NCBI GenBank assembly: GCA_903829565.1
Contig: CAIKQM010000330.1
Location: 1 to 10,026 of the forward strand
Direction: 5' to 3'
Length of the DNA stretch: 10,026 bases
Source of the DNA: an uncultured Planctomycetota bacterium
Lineage (GTDB): Bacteria > Planctomycetota > UBA1135 > GCA-002686595
Part shown: one piece after another, positions 1-5,911 of the stretch
Position numbering within the stretch: the stretch's first letter is position 1
Layout: every line of letters starts with the position of its first letter
Position numbers and translations under genes: made by a program
Notes under the pieces: generated by a model
Told to the model about the DNA's origin: nothing
Database searches by the model: none
The model's input: only the letters and a program-made list of their open reading frames with translations

Positions 1-1
1 C

Positions 2-502
2 ATGAACTGCAACGATGCACACACGCTGATCGGTCCGTACTTGGACGGCGAGCTGAGCGAGACGCAGGCCGCGCCGTTGCGCCGGCACCTGTTGGCTTGT
101 GTTGGCTGCCGCACGGGCGTGCAAGAACACAAGGACTTGCAGCGTTGGTTCGTCGAGCCGGCGGCGAATGCTGTGCCGCGTGGCTTCGCGGCGCGCGTGG
201 CGCAGGCGGCTTTCGCACCTGCCACGCCGGTGGCGCACGCTCCGCAAGCTGTGCGCGCTCCCGCTGTGCTGGTGCCTGCAGCCGCGCCGGAACAGGACAA
301 TCGTCTGCTGCGCTATGTGCTGACTTTGACCAGCGTCGCAGCAGCGGCCACGATCTTGGTCGTGTTGGCGGCACGCGACAACCGCTTGCCGGATGGCGAT
401 GGCCTGCGCGCTGCCGAGCGTCCGCAGATCAGCATGGACACGGCCCTCGAACGCCTAGAAGCCTTGCAGCGTGCTGAAGCGGCGCAAGTGCGGAAGCCGT
501 GA
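2..502 (+). CDS. Zinc-finger (ZAS-type) transmembrane anti-sigma factor
   Basis: A 166-residue protein beginning with the typical anti-sigma start Met-Asn-Cys, then a YLDGEL segment. It has a Cys3 ... His29-x3-Cys33-x2-Cys36 pattern, which is the HxxxCxxC zinc-binding (ZAS/zf-HC2) motif used to hold an ECF sigma factor. An Ala/Pro-rich linker (about residues 51-100) leads to one membrane helix (about 103-124) and a short charged tail that should lie outside the membrane. By family knowledge it would sequester a sigma factor at the inner membrane and release it on an envelope signal. The partner sigma gene is normally directly upstream, which here is beyond the window edge. The ATG at position 2 fits the family N-terminus, but the region before it is not visible. 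The stop overlaps the next gene. Sure of the class, not of the sigma factor or signal. Confidence 0.85.
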   Translation: MNCNDAHTLIGPYLDGELSETQAAPLRRHLLACVGCRTGVQEHKDLQRWFVEPAANAVPRGFAARVAQAAFAPATPVAHAPQAVRAPAVLVPAAAPEQDNRLLRYVLTLTSVAAAATILVVLAARDNRLPDGDGLRAAERPQISMDTALERLEALQRAEAAQVRKP

Positions 503-885
503 CGCTGGCGCACGATCTACGACTGTGGATTGGCGTGGCGGCCTTGTCCTGCTTTGGAGCGGGGCTGGCCGTCGGCGCATTGCTCATCGCGCCCAAGCGC
601 ACAGCGACTCCGCCGGCTAGCGATGCGGCCTTTGACGACTATGCGCGCTTGCTGGCCCAGCGCTTTGCCTTGTCGCAAGAGCGCCGTGACCTCTTGGAGG
701 TCGTGCTCGAAGAGTACAAGGCCGATGCGGACGAGATCCGCGGCCGGCACATGGCCGAACTGAACACAGCGATGGAGCCCGAGCTGCGTGAGCTCGGGCA
801 ACGCTACCGGGCGATCGTGCGGGACAAGGTGCTGCCGGTTGCCGAACGAGATGCCTTTGACCGACTAGCATCGGGGCCTCGCTAA
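499..885 (+). CDS. Membrane-anchored Spy/ZraP-like periplasmic helical protein
   Basis: A 128-residue protein with an N-terminal hydrophobic helix (about residues 9-30) and then an almost wholly helical, highly charged domain (about 43-125) rich in Glu, Arg and Leu. The FALSQERRDLLEVVLEEY segment resembles the LTxxQ-type helix start of periplasmic Spy/CpxP/ZraP and CnrR-like metal or stress sensor proteins. The start is GTG at 499, which overlaps the TGA of the anti-sigma gene (GTGA), so translation is probably coupled. It is the only start in this frame that includes the membrane segment. Fused or neighbouring sensor proteins of this kind often feed signals to an anti-sigma factor; that role is inferred from position. 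No metal-binding His/Cys cluster is evident, so a metal-sensing job is not shown. It could simply be a periplasmic chaperone-like protein. Confidence 0.7.
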   Translation: MTLAHDLRLWIGVAALSCFGAGLAVGALLIAPKRTATPPASDAAFDDYARLLAQRFALSQERRDLLEVVLEEYKADADEIRGRHMAELNTAMEPELRELGQRYRAIVRDKVLPVAERDAFDRLASGPR

Positions 886-920
886 GTGGATCATTGCGCC
901 CAGTGGATCATGGCGTGCCC
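885..920 (+). repeat. Imperfect 17-bp tandem repeat between two genes
   Basis: AGTGGATCAT occurs at 885-894 and again at 902-911, exactly 17 bp apart. The flanking bases are also similar (TGCGCCC after the first copy, GGCGTGCCC after the second). The pair starts at the last base of the preceding stop codon and ends about 20 bp before the Shine-Dalgarno site of the GspL-like gene. It may be an operator for a dimeric regulator, or a local duplication. No clear -35/-10 pair was seen here. Confidence 0.5.
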
Positions 921-949
921 AAGCGGCGCACGCTGAACGGAGAGACAGC

Positions 950-2629
950 ATGGCAAGAACCTGTGGCATTCGCATTGGCACCAAGCGCTTCGAGCTGGTC
1001 GTCCTTGAGGGCGGCCCGAAGAAGCACAAGGTCGTGGCGTCCGCGAGCGGTGAGTTGCCGCGCGATGGTGACGATCCCGTGGGCGCGGCAGCGAAGGTCA
1101 TCGCTGACGCGTTGAAGGCCACCAAGGCTCCCGTCGACGACGTCATGGTGGCGCTCGATACGGGCTTGGGTGCATTCCGCACGCACAAGGTCCAGCTGTC
1201 CGATCGCGCCAAGATCGAAGAGACGCTGAAGTTCGATGTCGAGGGCGAGTTCCCGCACTTGACCATCGATGACGCCATCGTCGACTTCGAGATGTTGGAC
1301 AGCGCGGGTGAGTCGAGCTTGTTGCTCGTGACCGCGGTCAAGAAGGACGACATCAAGCGCAACATCGATCTGCTGGCGAAGGCCGGCGCAGAACCGATGG
1401 AGGCCGAGCTCGAAGCGACGGCGATGTACAACGCAGCGCATGCTGCGGGCTTGTTGGTGGCCGACAAGGCGCAAGTCTTGGTGCATGTGGGCGAACACGC
1501 CACCTGTGTGGTCGTGGTCGACGGCGGCAAGCTGCGCGAAGTGCGCGCCATTCCGTTCGGAGCTCATGGTGCCGCGAGCAGCAGCGCAGCCGCACCGGTG
1601 GAAGGGGACGCAGCTCCTGCGGCGCAGGTGCCTGTTGATGAAGCCAAGCGCGCCTTGCAAGCCGCGCAACGCATTCGTCGCGAGCTGGCACGTACGGTCG
1701 CCGGTGCGCGCACGGCCAACGCCGTGGAAGCCGTGTTGATCTGCGGCCTTGAAGTGCCAGGTTTGCTTGACGAACCGATCCTCGACTTCGACACGCGTCG
1801 TCTGGAAGCCTTCACCGACGAAACGGGCCGCCCTGACGGTTCCGCAGGTGAGTTCGTCGTCGCGTACGGTGCAGCTGTGCGCCAACTGGGCGGTGCGGCC
1901 ATCACCGCGTCGTTGCGGCGCGAAGAGTTGCGCTACAGCGGTACTTGGGAGCGCCTCGAGTTGCCGTTGATGGTGCTAGCGCTGTTGCTGCTCTTGGGCA
2001 CCGGCGTGTGGTACCGCTTCTTGGGTCGTGAACAAGAACAGCTCAGTGGCGAGCTCGCGTTCTGGCGCGATAGCGCGCGCAACTTCCTTGTGCCGGAAGC
2101 GAAGTCGGGTCGCGCAGGCTATGTCGCGTATCCCTCGCCGGACTTCGTCAAGTTGCTCGACGGGTTCAAGAACCCCGAGAACGAGACGCCGCCTGCCGAT
2201 CAGCTCGCTTCGATGCAGCGCATGTTGCAGGCCGAAGTGCTCAAGCTCGAGAAGGACCTCGGTCAAGACGCCGAGATCCAACAGCCGCAATCCGCGCTGA
2301 CGGGCTTGTCCGCGGTGCTCGGTGTGTTGGACAGCGAGATCGCCAAAGGCACGCGGCCTTCCTTGCGCAAGCTGGCCTCGACCTACACGGTCGGCCGCGG
2401 CGGCAAGGGCGATCATGTGCACATCGTGATGGACCTGACCTTCTTCGCCGATGACTCGGTGACCGCGAGCCAGCAGTTCGAGTCCTTCAAGCGCGCGCTG
2501 CGCTCGGAGGCCTGGTTCCGCGAGATGGAAGACAAGCAGAGCAAGTCCATCGAAGGCGGCAAGGGCATCTCCATCCAAGGCTTCGCCGTGGATGTCGACT
2601 GCTCCAAGATCCAAACGGTCAAGAGCTGA
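950..2629 (+). CDS. GspL-like secretion/pilus platform protein (PilM-PilN fusion architecture)
   Basis: A 559-residue protein with three parts. Residues 5-315 form a PilM/GspL-type actin-like domain. It has a first phosphate-loop-like strand (GIRIGTKRFELVVLEG), a second at 176-205 (VLVHVGEHAT, then VVVDGGKLREVRAIPFG), a CGLEVPGL turn (265-272) and a VAYGAAVRQLG helix near 304-314. A NLxxGEF-like stretch (ASLRREELRYSG, 320-331) then leads into one membrane helix (about 338-358). The rest is a periplasmic part with a heptad-rich helix (about 405-440) and a PilN/GspL-like ferredoxin fold (about 480-552). GspL ties the cytoplasmic ATPase GspE to the inner-membrane platform. The Asp residues expected in both phosphate loops are replaced (R8, H179), so ATP binding is doubtful, as in classical GspL. 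An Ala/Ser/Pro-rich insert lies at 207-228. The start is set by GGAGAG at 939-944. The GspM-like gene follows 10 bp later. A fused type IV pilus PilMN is the alternative. Confidence 0.8.
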   Translation: MARTCGIRIGTKRFELVVLEGGPKKHKVVASASGELPRDGDDPVGAAAKVIADALKATKAPVDDVMVALDTGLGAFRTHKVQLSDRAKIEETLKFDVEGEFPHLTIDDAIVDFEMLDSAGESSLLLVTAVKKDDIKRNIDLLAKAGAEPMEAELEATAMYNAAHAAGLLVADKAQVLVHVGEHATCVVVVDGGKLREVRAIPFGAHGAASSSAAAPVEGDAAPAAQVPVDEAKRALQAAQRIRRELARTVAGARTANAVEAVLICGLEVPGLLDEPILDFDTRRLEAFTDETGRPDGSAGEFVVAYGAAVRQLGGAAITASLRREELRYSGTWERLELPLMVLALLLLLGTGVWYRFLGREQEQLSGELAFWRDSARNFLVPEAKSGRAGYVAYPSPDFVKLLDGFKNPENETPPADQLASMQRMLQAEVLKLEKDLGQDAEIQQPQSALTGLSAVLGVLDSEIAKGTRPSLRKLASTYTVGRGGKGDHVHIVMDLTFFADDSVTASQQFESFKRALRSEAWFREMEDKQSKSIEGGKGISIQGFAVDVDCSKIQTVKS

Positions 2630-2639
2630 GGACTATCCC

Positions 2640-3188
2640 ATGAGCTTCTTCAAAGACATGAACCTCGCGCGTGGTGTGATCCTTGGCTCGGTGGCGGGCT
2701 CGCTGGTGCTGGCATGGATGTGCTGGCAAAAGAGCGACGAGGTCGCCGTTCTGCGCACAAAGGCGGACAAGCAAGAGATCGAGAAGACCGTACGCACCTT
2801 GATGCAGACCGGTCACAAGCACACGCAGCTCAAGAAGGCCGGCCAAAGCGAAGGTCTCGGTGCGCAAGACGACCTCGAGAGCTATGTGCGCCGCCAAGCC
2901 GCGTTCCGCAACGTGGAGATCGGCGATGTGAACCTGGTGCCCGGCAACGAGCAGCGCACCAAGGGCATCGTCGACAAGGTCTATCGCATCAAGTCGAGCG
3001 ACAAGGACCGTTCGTTTGACCGCATGCGCTTGACGAACTTCTTCTACAAGCTCGAAGCCGACTCGGGGCGCGTGAAGCTCACCGAGCTCAAGATGGAGGC
3101 GGCCGACAAGCGCCTCAAAGATCACGAGACGCCGAACGATCAGTGGACCTTCGAAGCGGAGATCACCTCGCGCCAACGCGCGCAGTGA
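2640..3188 (+). CDS. GspM/PilO-like inner-membrane platform protein
   Basis: A 182-residue bitopic protein: a short cytoplasmic N-terminus (about 8 residues), one membrane helix (about 10-29), a charged coiled-coil-like stretch (about 32-70) and a mixed alpha/beta periplasmic domain (about 75-178). In this last part two similar beta-alpha-beta units are separated by a charged helix, as expected for the ferredoxin-like fold of GspM and PilO. Sequence identity to named family members is not obvious. The call rests on size, topology, fold pattern and position directly after a GspL-like gene, the usual GspL-GspM (or PilMN-PilO) order. In such systems the two form heterodimers in the periplasm. 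I chose the ATG at 2640, not an in-frame ATG 48 bp upstream inside the preceding gene. The 2640 start lies 10 bp after that gene's stop with TGAGGA at 2627-2632, and it puts the membrane helix at the N-terminus. Confidence 0.7.
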   Translation: MSFFKDMNLARGVILGSVAGSLVLAWMCWQKSDEVAVLRTKADKQEIEKTVRTLMQTGHKHTQLKKAGQSEGLGAQDDLESYVRRQAAFRNVEIGDVNLVPGNEQRTKGIVDKVYRIKSSDKDRSFDRMRLTNFFYKLEADSGRVKLTELKMEAADKRLKDHETPNDQWTFEAEITSRQRAQ

Positions 3189-3245
3189 GCGTCTTGGCCC
3201 AATGAACGATTTGGCCCAGAGCTGAGACTGGCAGGCGCGTAGCCC
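3189..3245 (+). other. Post-operon spacer with a repeated 8-mer and a weak stem
   Basis: The 3' side of the GspM-like gene holds TTGGCCCA at 3194-3201 and again at 3211-3218, 17 bp apart. A bulged stem follows (GACTGGC at 3226-3232 against GCC 3242-3244 and AGTC 3247-3250, with a CT bulge). GCCCAA at 3197-3202 could also pair with TTGGGC at 3253-3258. There is no T-tract after any of these, so intrinsic termination is not supported. They may be binding sites for whatever controls the next promoter. Confidence 0.3.
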
Positions 3246-3274
3246 TAGTCAGTTGGGCTTGACACGACTATCAT
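3246..3274 (+). promoter_or_regulatory. Candidate sigma-70-type promoter for the HisH-like gene
   Basis: TAGTCA at 3246-3251 (4 of 6 matches to TTGACA) and TATCAT at 3269-3274 (5 of 6 to TATAAT) are separated by exactly 17 bp. Transcription would start near 3280, giving a leader of about 200 nt before the ATG at 3485. A perfect TTGACA at 3259-3264 has no convincing -10 at the right distance. A GC-rich organism may use other sigma consensus sequences, so this is only a candidate. Confidence 0.35.
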
Positions 3275-3320
3275 CTCCTCCGCACATGAACCTCATGTCC
3301 ACATGGTGTCATCGCACGCA

Positions 3321-3474
3321 CGGGTCCCTTCGCGGGCCCGGCGTCGTTGCACTTGGAGGCCACTAGCCTCCGCAGGACTGACAAGTTCGAAGTGCAGTAC
3401 CGACGCCGGCCTGCGAGCCGGCGTCGCGCATTCCATAGGGGCATGCGGACGACGGTTCGGGGCGGCGCGAACCG
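3321..3474 (+). promoter_or_regulatory. Highly structured leader with mutually exclusive stems (candidate riboswitch or attenuator)
   Basis: Several near-perfect stems are packed upstream of the HisH-like gene: (1) CGGGTCC 3321-3327 with GGGCCCG 3334-3340 (one G-U); (2) GGAGGC 3355-3360 with GCCTCC 3366-3371; (3) TGCACTT 3348-3354 with AAGTGCA 3390-3396, enclosing stem 2; (4) CGACGCCGGC 3401-3410 with GCCGGCGTCG 3417-3426, a perfect 10-bp stem; (5) CGGTTCG 3453-3459 with CGAACCG 3468-3474, touching the Shine-Dalgarno site. The 9-mer CCGGCGTCG occurs twice, at 3338-3346 and 3418-3426. Both copies are complementary to 3401-3409, so that segment can close a long arm over stems 2 and 3 or form the compact stem 4, but not both. 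That is the layout of a regulatory switch. It does not match the motifs of riboswitch classes that I remember. No U-run follows stem 4, so control of translation is likelier than intrinsic termination. Confidence 0.5.
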
Positions 3475-3479
3475 AAGGA
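3474..3479 (+). promoter_or_regulatory. Ribosome binding site that fixes the HisH-like start
   Basis: GAAGGA lies five bases before the ATG at 3485, good Shine-Dalgarno spacing. It selects this start over an in-frame ATG at 3347, whose extra 46 codons are Arg-rich and run through the leader hairpins. Its first base is the last base of a 7-bp stem (3453-3474), so folding of that stem would crowd the site. Confidence 0.65.
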
Positions 3480-3484
3480 CTGCT

Positions 3485-4138
3485 ATGAACCAGACTCTCG
3501 ATGTCGTGATCGGCCCGTGTTCCATGGTGGAGACGGATGCGATGCAACATGCCCTGGCCAAAGTTGGCGCGCGCACACGCTCGTGTGCGGGCCCACAAGA
3601 CATGCGCCACGCACAGGCCGTCGTCGTGCCGTGGAGCGCGTGCAGTTGGCGCGGAGCGCAGCGCTACGCCGAGCTAGGCCTCGCCGAGGCATTGGTCGAG
3701 CGCATCAAGGCGGGTCGCCCGACGCTGGTGGTGGGTACCGCGATGCAGATGATCGGTCTCGGTTGCGCTGAGGAAGGTCGACGCGGTTTGGCTGCGCTCG
3801 ACTTGCACAGCGAACTCGGTGATCGAGCCCCCGAGGCTTGTGCGTGGCAACAGGTATGGAGCGCCACGGAGTCGAGCCCGGTGCCCAACGGCCGCTACGC
3901 GTTCCAACGGCGCTACCGAGCTACGCGCCCACCGCCCGGATGGGCCTGCACCATCAGCGATGCGGAAGGCTTGCAACTCGCTTCGTTGGAGCGCGGCGCG
4001 GTCCTGATCACGCAGTTCCGTCCCGAGCTGTCCGGCGCGGCAGGCCTCGAAGTGTTGTTGCGTTGGTGCAACCGCTCGCGTCCGGTCCTGCGCTTGCAAG
4101 AGGAACTGGCGCCGGCCAGTCCGCTCAACGCGGCTTGA
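3485..4138 (+). CDS. HisH-like class I glutamine amidotransferase homologue, catalytic residues lost
   Basis: A 217-residue protein following the HisH pattern from end to end: an N-terminal strand and helix (4-29), a strand ending VVVPW (46-50) where HisH has PGVG, a GLAEALVERIKAGRPTL segment (65-81), the nucleophile-elbow region VVGTAMQM (82-89), a central region with AFQRRYRA (139-146) where HisH has YFVHSY, and a C-terminal ITQFRPELSG (175-184) where HisH has QFHPEKSG. HisH normally hydrolyses glutamine and passes ammonia to HisF in histidine and purine-byproduct (AICAR) synthesis. Here the catalytic Cys position is Gly84, the catalytic His is Arg179, only the Glu (181) remains, and the PGVG oxyanion strand is changed. 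Length is normal for the family and the frame is intact, so this looks like a maintained pseudoenzyme, not a decayed gene. A regulatory, scaffold or amide-binding role is possible. No hisF is in view. Its 3' end overlaps the convergent gene by 14 bp. Confidence 0.7.
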   Translation: MNQTLDVVIGPCSMVETDAMQHALAKVGARTRSCAGPQDMRHAQAVVVPWSACSWRGAQRYAELGLAEALVERIKAGRPTLVVGTAMQMIGLGCAEEGRRGLAALDLHSELGDRAPEACAWQQVWSATESSPVPNGRYAFQRRYRATRPPPGWACTISDAEGLQLASLERGAVLITQFRPELSGAAGLEVLLRWCNRSRPVLRLQEELAPASPLNAA

Positions 4139-5882
4139 TGATCTCCGTGGCTCGCAGGTGCGCGGCCCTCTGCGCCGCCACCTGCACCACTACTTGCTGT
4201 TGGCCATCCACGCCGAACGCGGGCTCGTCGAACATGACCACGTGCGAACCGGCACCTACGAGCGGCAGCAGGCAAGGGCTGCGCTCGAAGCGCATGCTCC
4301 CGCGGATCGGACCCATGACGAGCTCCACGCCGCGTGGCCCTGCGCGCACCTCGCCACTTGTCAAAAACAGCAGCACCCGGCCACCGTACGCGCTGCCGTC
4401 TTGGTTCTCGAACTCCACCATCAGTGAGCCCGCGGTCGAGCAGTCAATCTCCACCTCGGCTGCTTCCGAGCTCACGTGCACGGGGAGGCCTGAAACTTTG
4501 GGCGGGGGCCAAACAAAGGTCCCGTCGGGTACTGATACGAAGCGCGCCAAGTACCTGCCATACGGCACGCGCGTCAATTCACCAGCCTGGGGCGAGAGCC
4601 AACGAATGTAGCGCGAATCTGCGCCTCCGCTTTCATCGGTGAGTACCAATGTACCCAGCGCTCCGCGCCACACGGCCGGCTGTTCCACTCGTCCGTTCGT
4701 CAAGCGCACCTGAATGCTGCCGAAGCCCGATGCAGTGCGTTGGATCGGGATCAATGTCTCTTCAGCCAAGGAACGCAAGGGCAGCGTCCACAGCTCGTGT
4801 TGTATAGGGCGATACCCGGGTGGATCCGCCAGTACGCGAACGGGCCCTGCCCTAGCAACGTCGCGATCCGAGGCGTACACCCGTACATTCAGGTTGGAGC
4901 CCTTGACCGCCAAGTCCGGCGGCAGACCCGCCAAGACCGCGGCACCAAGATGTGGCACACCGTCGAGCCGCCCGACTTCAGGCACGGTCTGAAAGCGAAT
5001 GGGAGTCTGCAGATCCTTGGCTGTCAGTTTTTGGCCGTTTGTCTCAACGAACGCATAGGCAACCGCATGTCCGAACCACATCTCGATCCGAATGGGATCA
5101 CTCCTGCCCGAGTTGCTGCCAGAATTTCCGCCCGGGCGCAGGTCTTGCGGGCCCTCCAGCGACAGCAGCCCGTTGCCTCCCGCGAACAGAGCATAGGAAC
5201 GCGACTCCGAAAGCCCTGCAATGCTGAATCGCCCGCTCTCATCCGTGGTGGTTTGGTGTACGCGTGGGTCGCCTGCGAGCGCATCTACAGCCAGCTCGAC
5301 TAGACTGGCCGTGCCCTGCCGTGTGTAGGCAACAACTCGGATACCCGCGCCGACATTCCCACCATCAGGAAGCACAGCAATCCCCTCGATGGTTGCCAAG
5401 CCGTGCAAAACCACGCGGATGTTTGTCGGCAAGGAAGCAGGGAACTGCAGGACCTCGTCGCCAAAGCCCGGGGCACGGACAGCCAGCTTCAGTGGAGGGC
5501 TTAGTTCGAAGGGCAAGTCGAAAGTCCCGTTCGGCCCCGTGACCCCCGCAGGTACGAGTACGTTGTCGGATCCATAGGCGACACTGGCGCCCGCAATGGG
5601 ATTTTCGAAACGATCCACAACGATAACCGTGCACGGTTCCGAGCGCTGTACGGTACTGCGTGCACGTCTAGCTTGCGACTGATGGGTCGAATTGGCTGCA
5701 GATAGATCCGCAAGCGTTGCAGAGGATGCGTCCTCGGTTGATTCGGCCTCCAACGAAGCCGAGTAGGGCCTTGGAACTTGCGCGGTTTCTGGCTCAGGCG
5801 ACCGACGATCCTGTGCCAGCCAGAGCCAAACCAAGCCGAGGGCCAGTGCTAGTGCGGCACCACGAGTGAGGAATCGCTTCAT
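4125..5882 (-). CDS. Secreted or anchored protein with carboxypeptidase-regulatory-like repeats
   Basis: A 585-residue protein. The first 23 residues (MKRFLTRGA, then a hydrophobic Ala/Leu/Trp run) are a signal peptide or signal anchor, followed by a disordered Ser/Ala/Glu-rich linker (about 25-80). Residues 84-160 form a carboxypeptidase-regulatory-like beta-sandwich (VIVVDRFENPIAGASVAY, later GPNGTFDLPF). A second unit spans about 164-235 (IEGIAVLPDGGNVGAGIRVVAY, later TTDESGRFSIAGL). The rest (about 265-575) is beta-rich with a third, weaker copy near 388-475 (VPYGRYLARF). No catalytic domain or protease motif is visible. Such domains usually serve in adhesion, surface display or as spacers. 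The ATG at 5882 is chosen because it starts exactly at the signal sequence, 29 bp after the upstream gene; the frame stays open further upstream into that gene. Only a weak CGGGA precedes it, so translational coupling is likely. Function unknown. Confidence 0.75.
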   Translation of the reverse strand: MKRFLTRGAALALALGLVWLWLAQDRRSPEPETAQVPRPYSASLEAESTEDASSATLADLSAANSTHQSQARRARSTVQRSEPCTVIVVDRFENPIAGASVAYGSDNVLVPAGVTGPNGTFDLPFELSPPLKLAVRAPGFGDEVLQFPASLPTNIRVVLHGLATIEGIAVLPDGGNVGAGIRVVAYTRQGTASLVELAVDALAGDPRVHQTTTDESGRFSIAGLSESRSYALFAGGNGLLSLEGPQDLRPGGNSGSNSGRSDPIRIEMWFGHAVAYAFVETNGQKLTAKDLQTPIRFQTVPEVGRLDGVPHLGAAVLAGLPPDLAVKGSNLNVRVYASDRDVARAGPVRVLADPPGYRPIQHELWTLPLRSLAEETLIPIQRTASGFGSIQVRLTNGRVEQPAVWRGALGTLVLTDESGGADSRYIRWLSPQAGELTRVPYGRYLARFVSVPDGTFVWPPPKVSGLPVHVSSEAAEVEIDCSTAGSLMVEFENQDGSAYGGRVLLFLTSGEVRAGPRGVELVMGPIRGSMRFERSPCLLPLVGAGSHVVMFDEPAFGVDGQQQVVVQVAAQRAAHLRATEIIKPR

Positions 5883-5911
5883 ATCGAAATCCCGAAAAGC
5901 CAGCAGGGCAG

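Noticed and set aside
908..1885. Minus-strand open frame (325 codons) opposite the GspL-like gene
   Set aside because: The plus-strand gene has recognisable domains and a ribosome binding site; the reverse frame is a shadow rich in Arg, His and Leu.
3259..3287. Perfect TTGACA as -35 of the HisH-like gene promoter
   Set aside because: The hexamers 16-18 bp downstream (around GCACAT) do not resemble a -10 element; the overlapping TAGTCA-17-TATCAT pair fits better.
3381..3397. GTTCGAA suggesting a tRNA T-loop
   Set aside because: No flanking T-stem complementarity, no anticodon or acceptor stems at the right distances; the bases take part in the leader stems instead.
3347..3484. 46-codon N-terminal extension of the HisH-like protein
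   Set aside because: It is Arg-rich, does not match HisH, runs through the hairpins, and the GAAGGA site five bases before 3485 marks the start.
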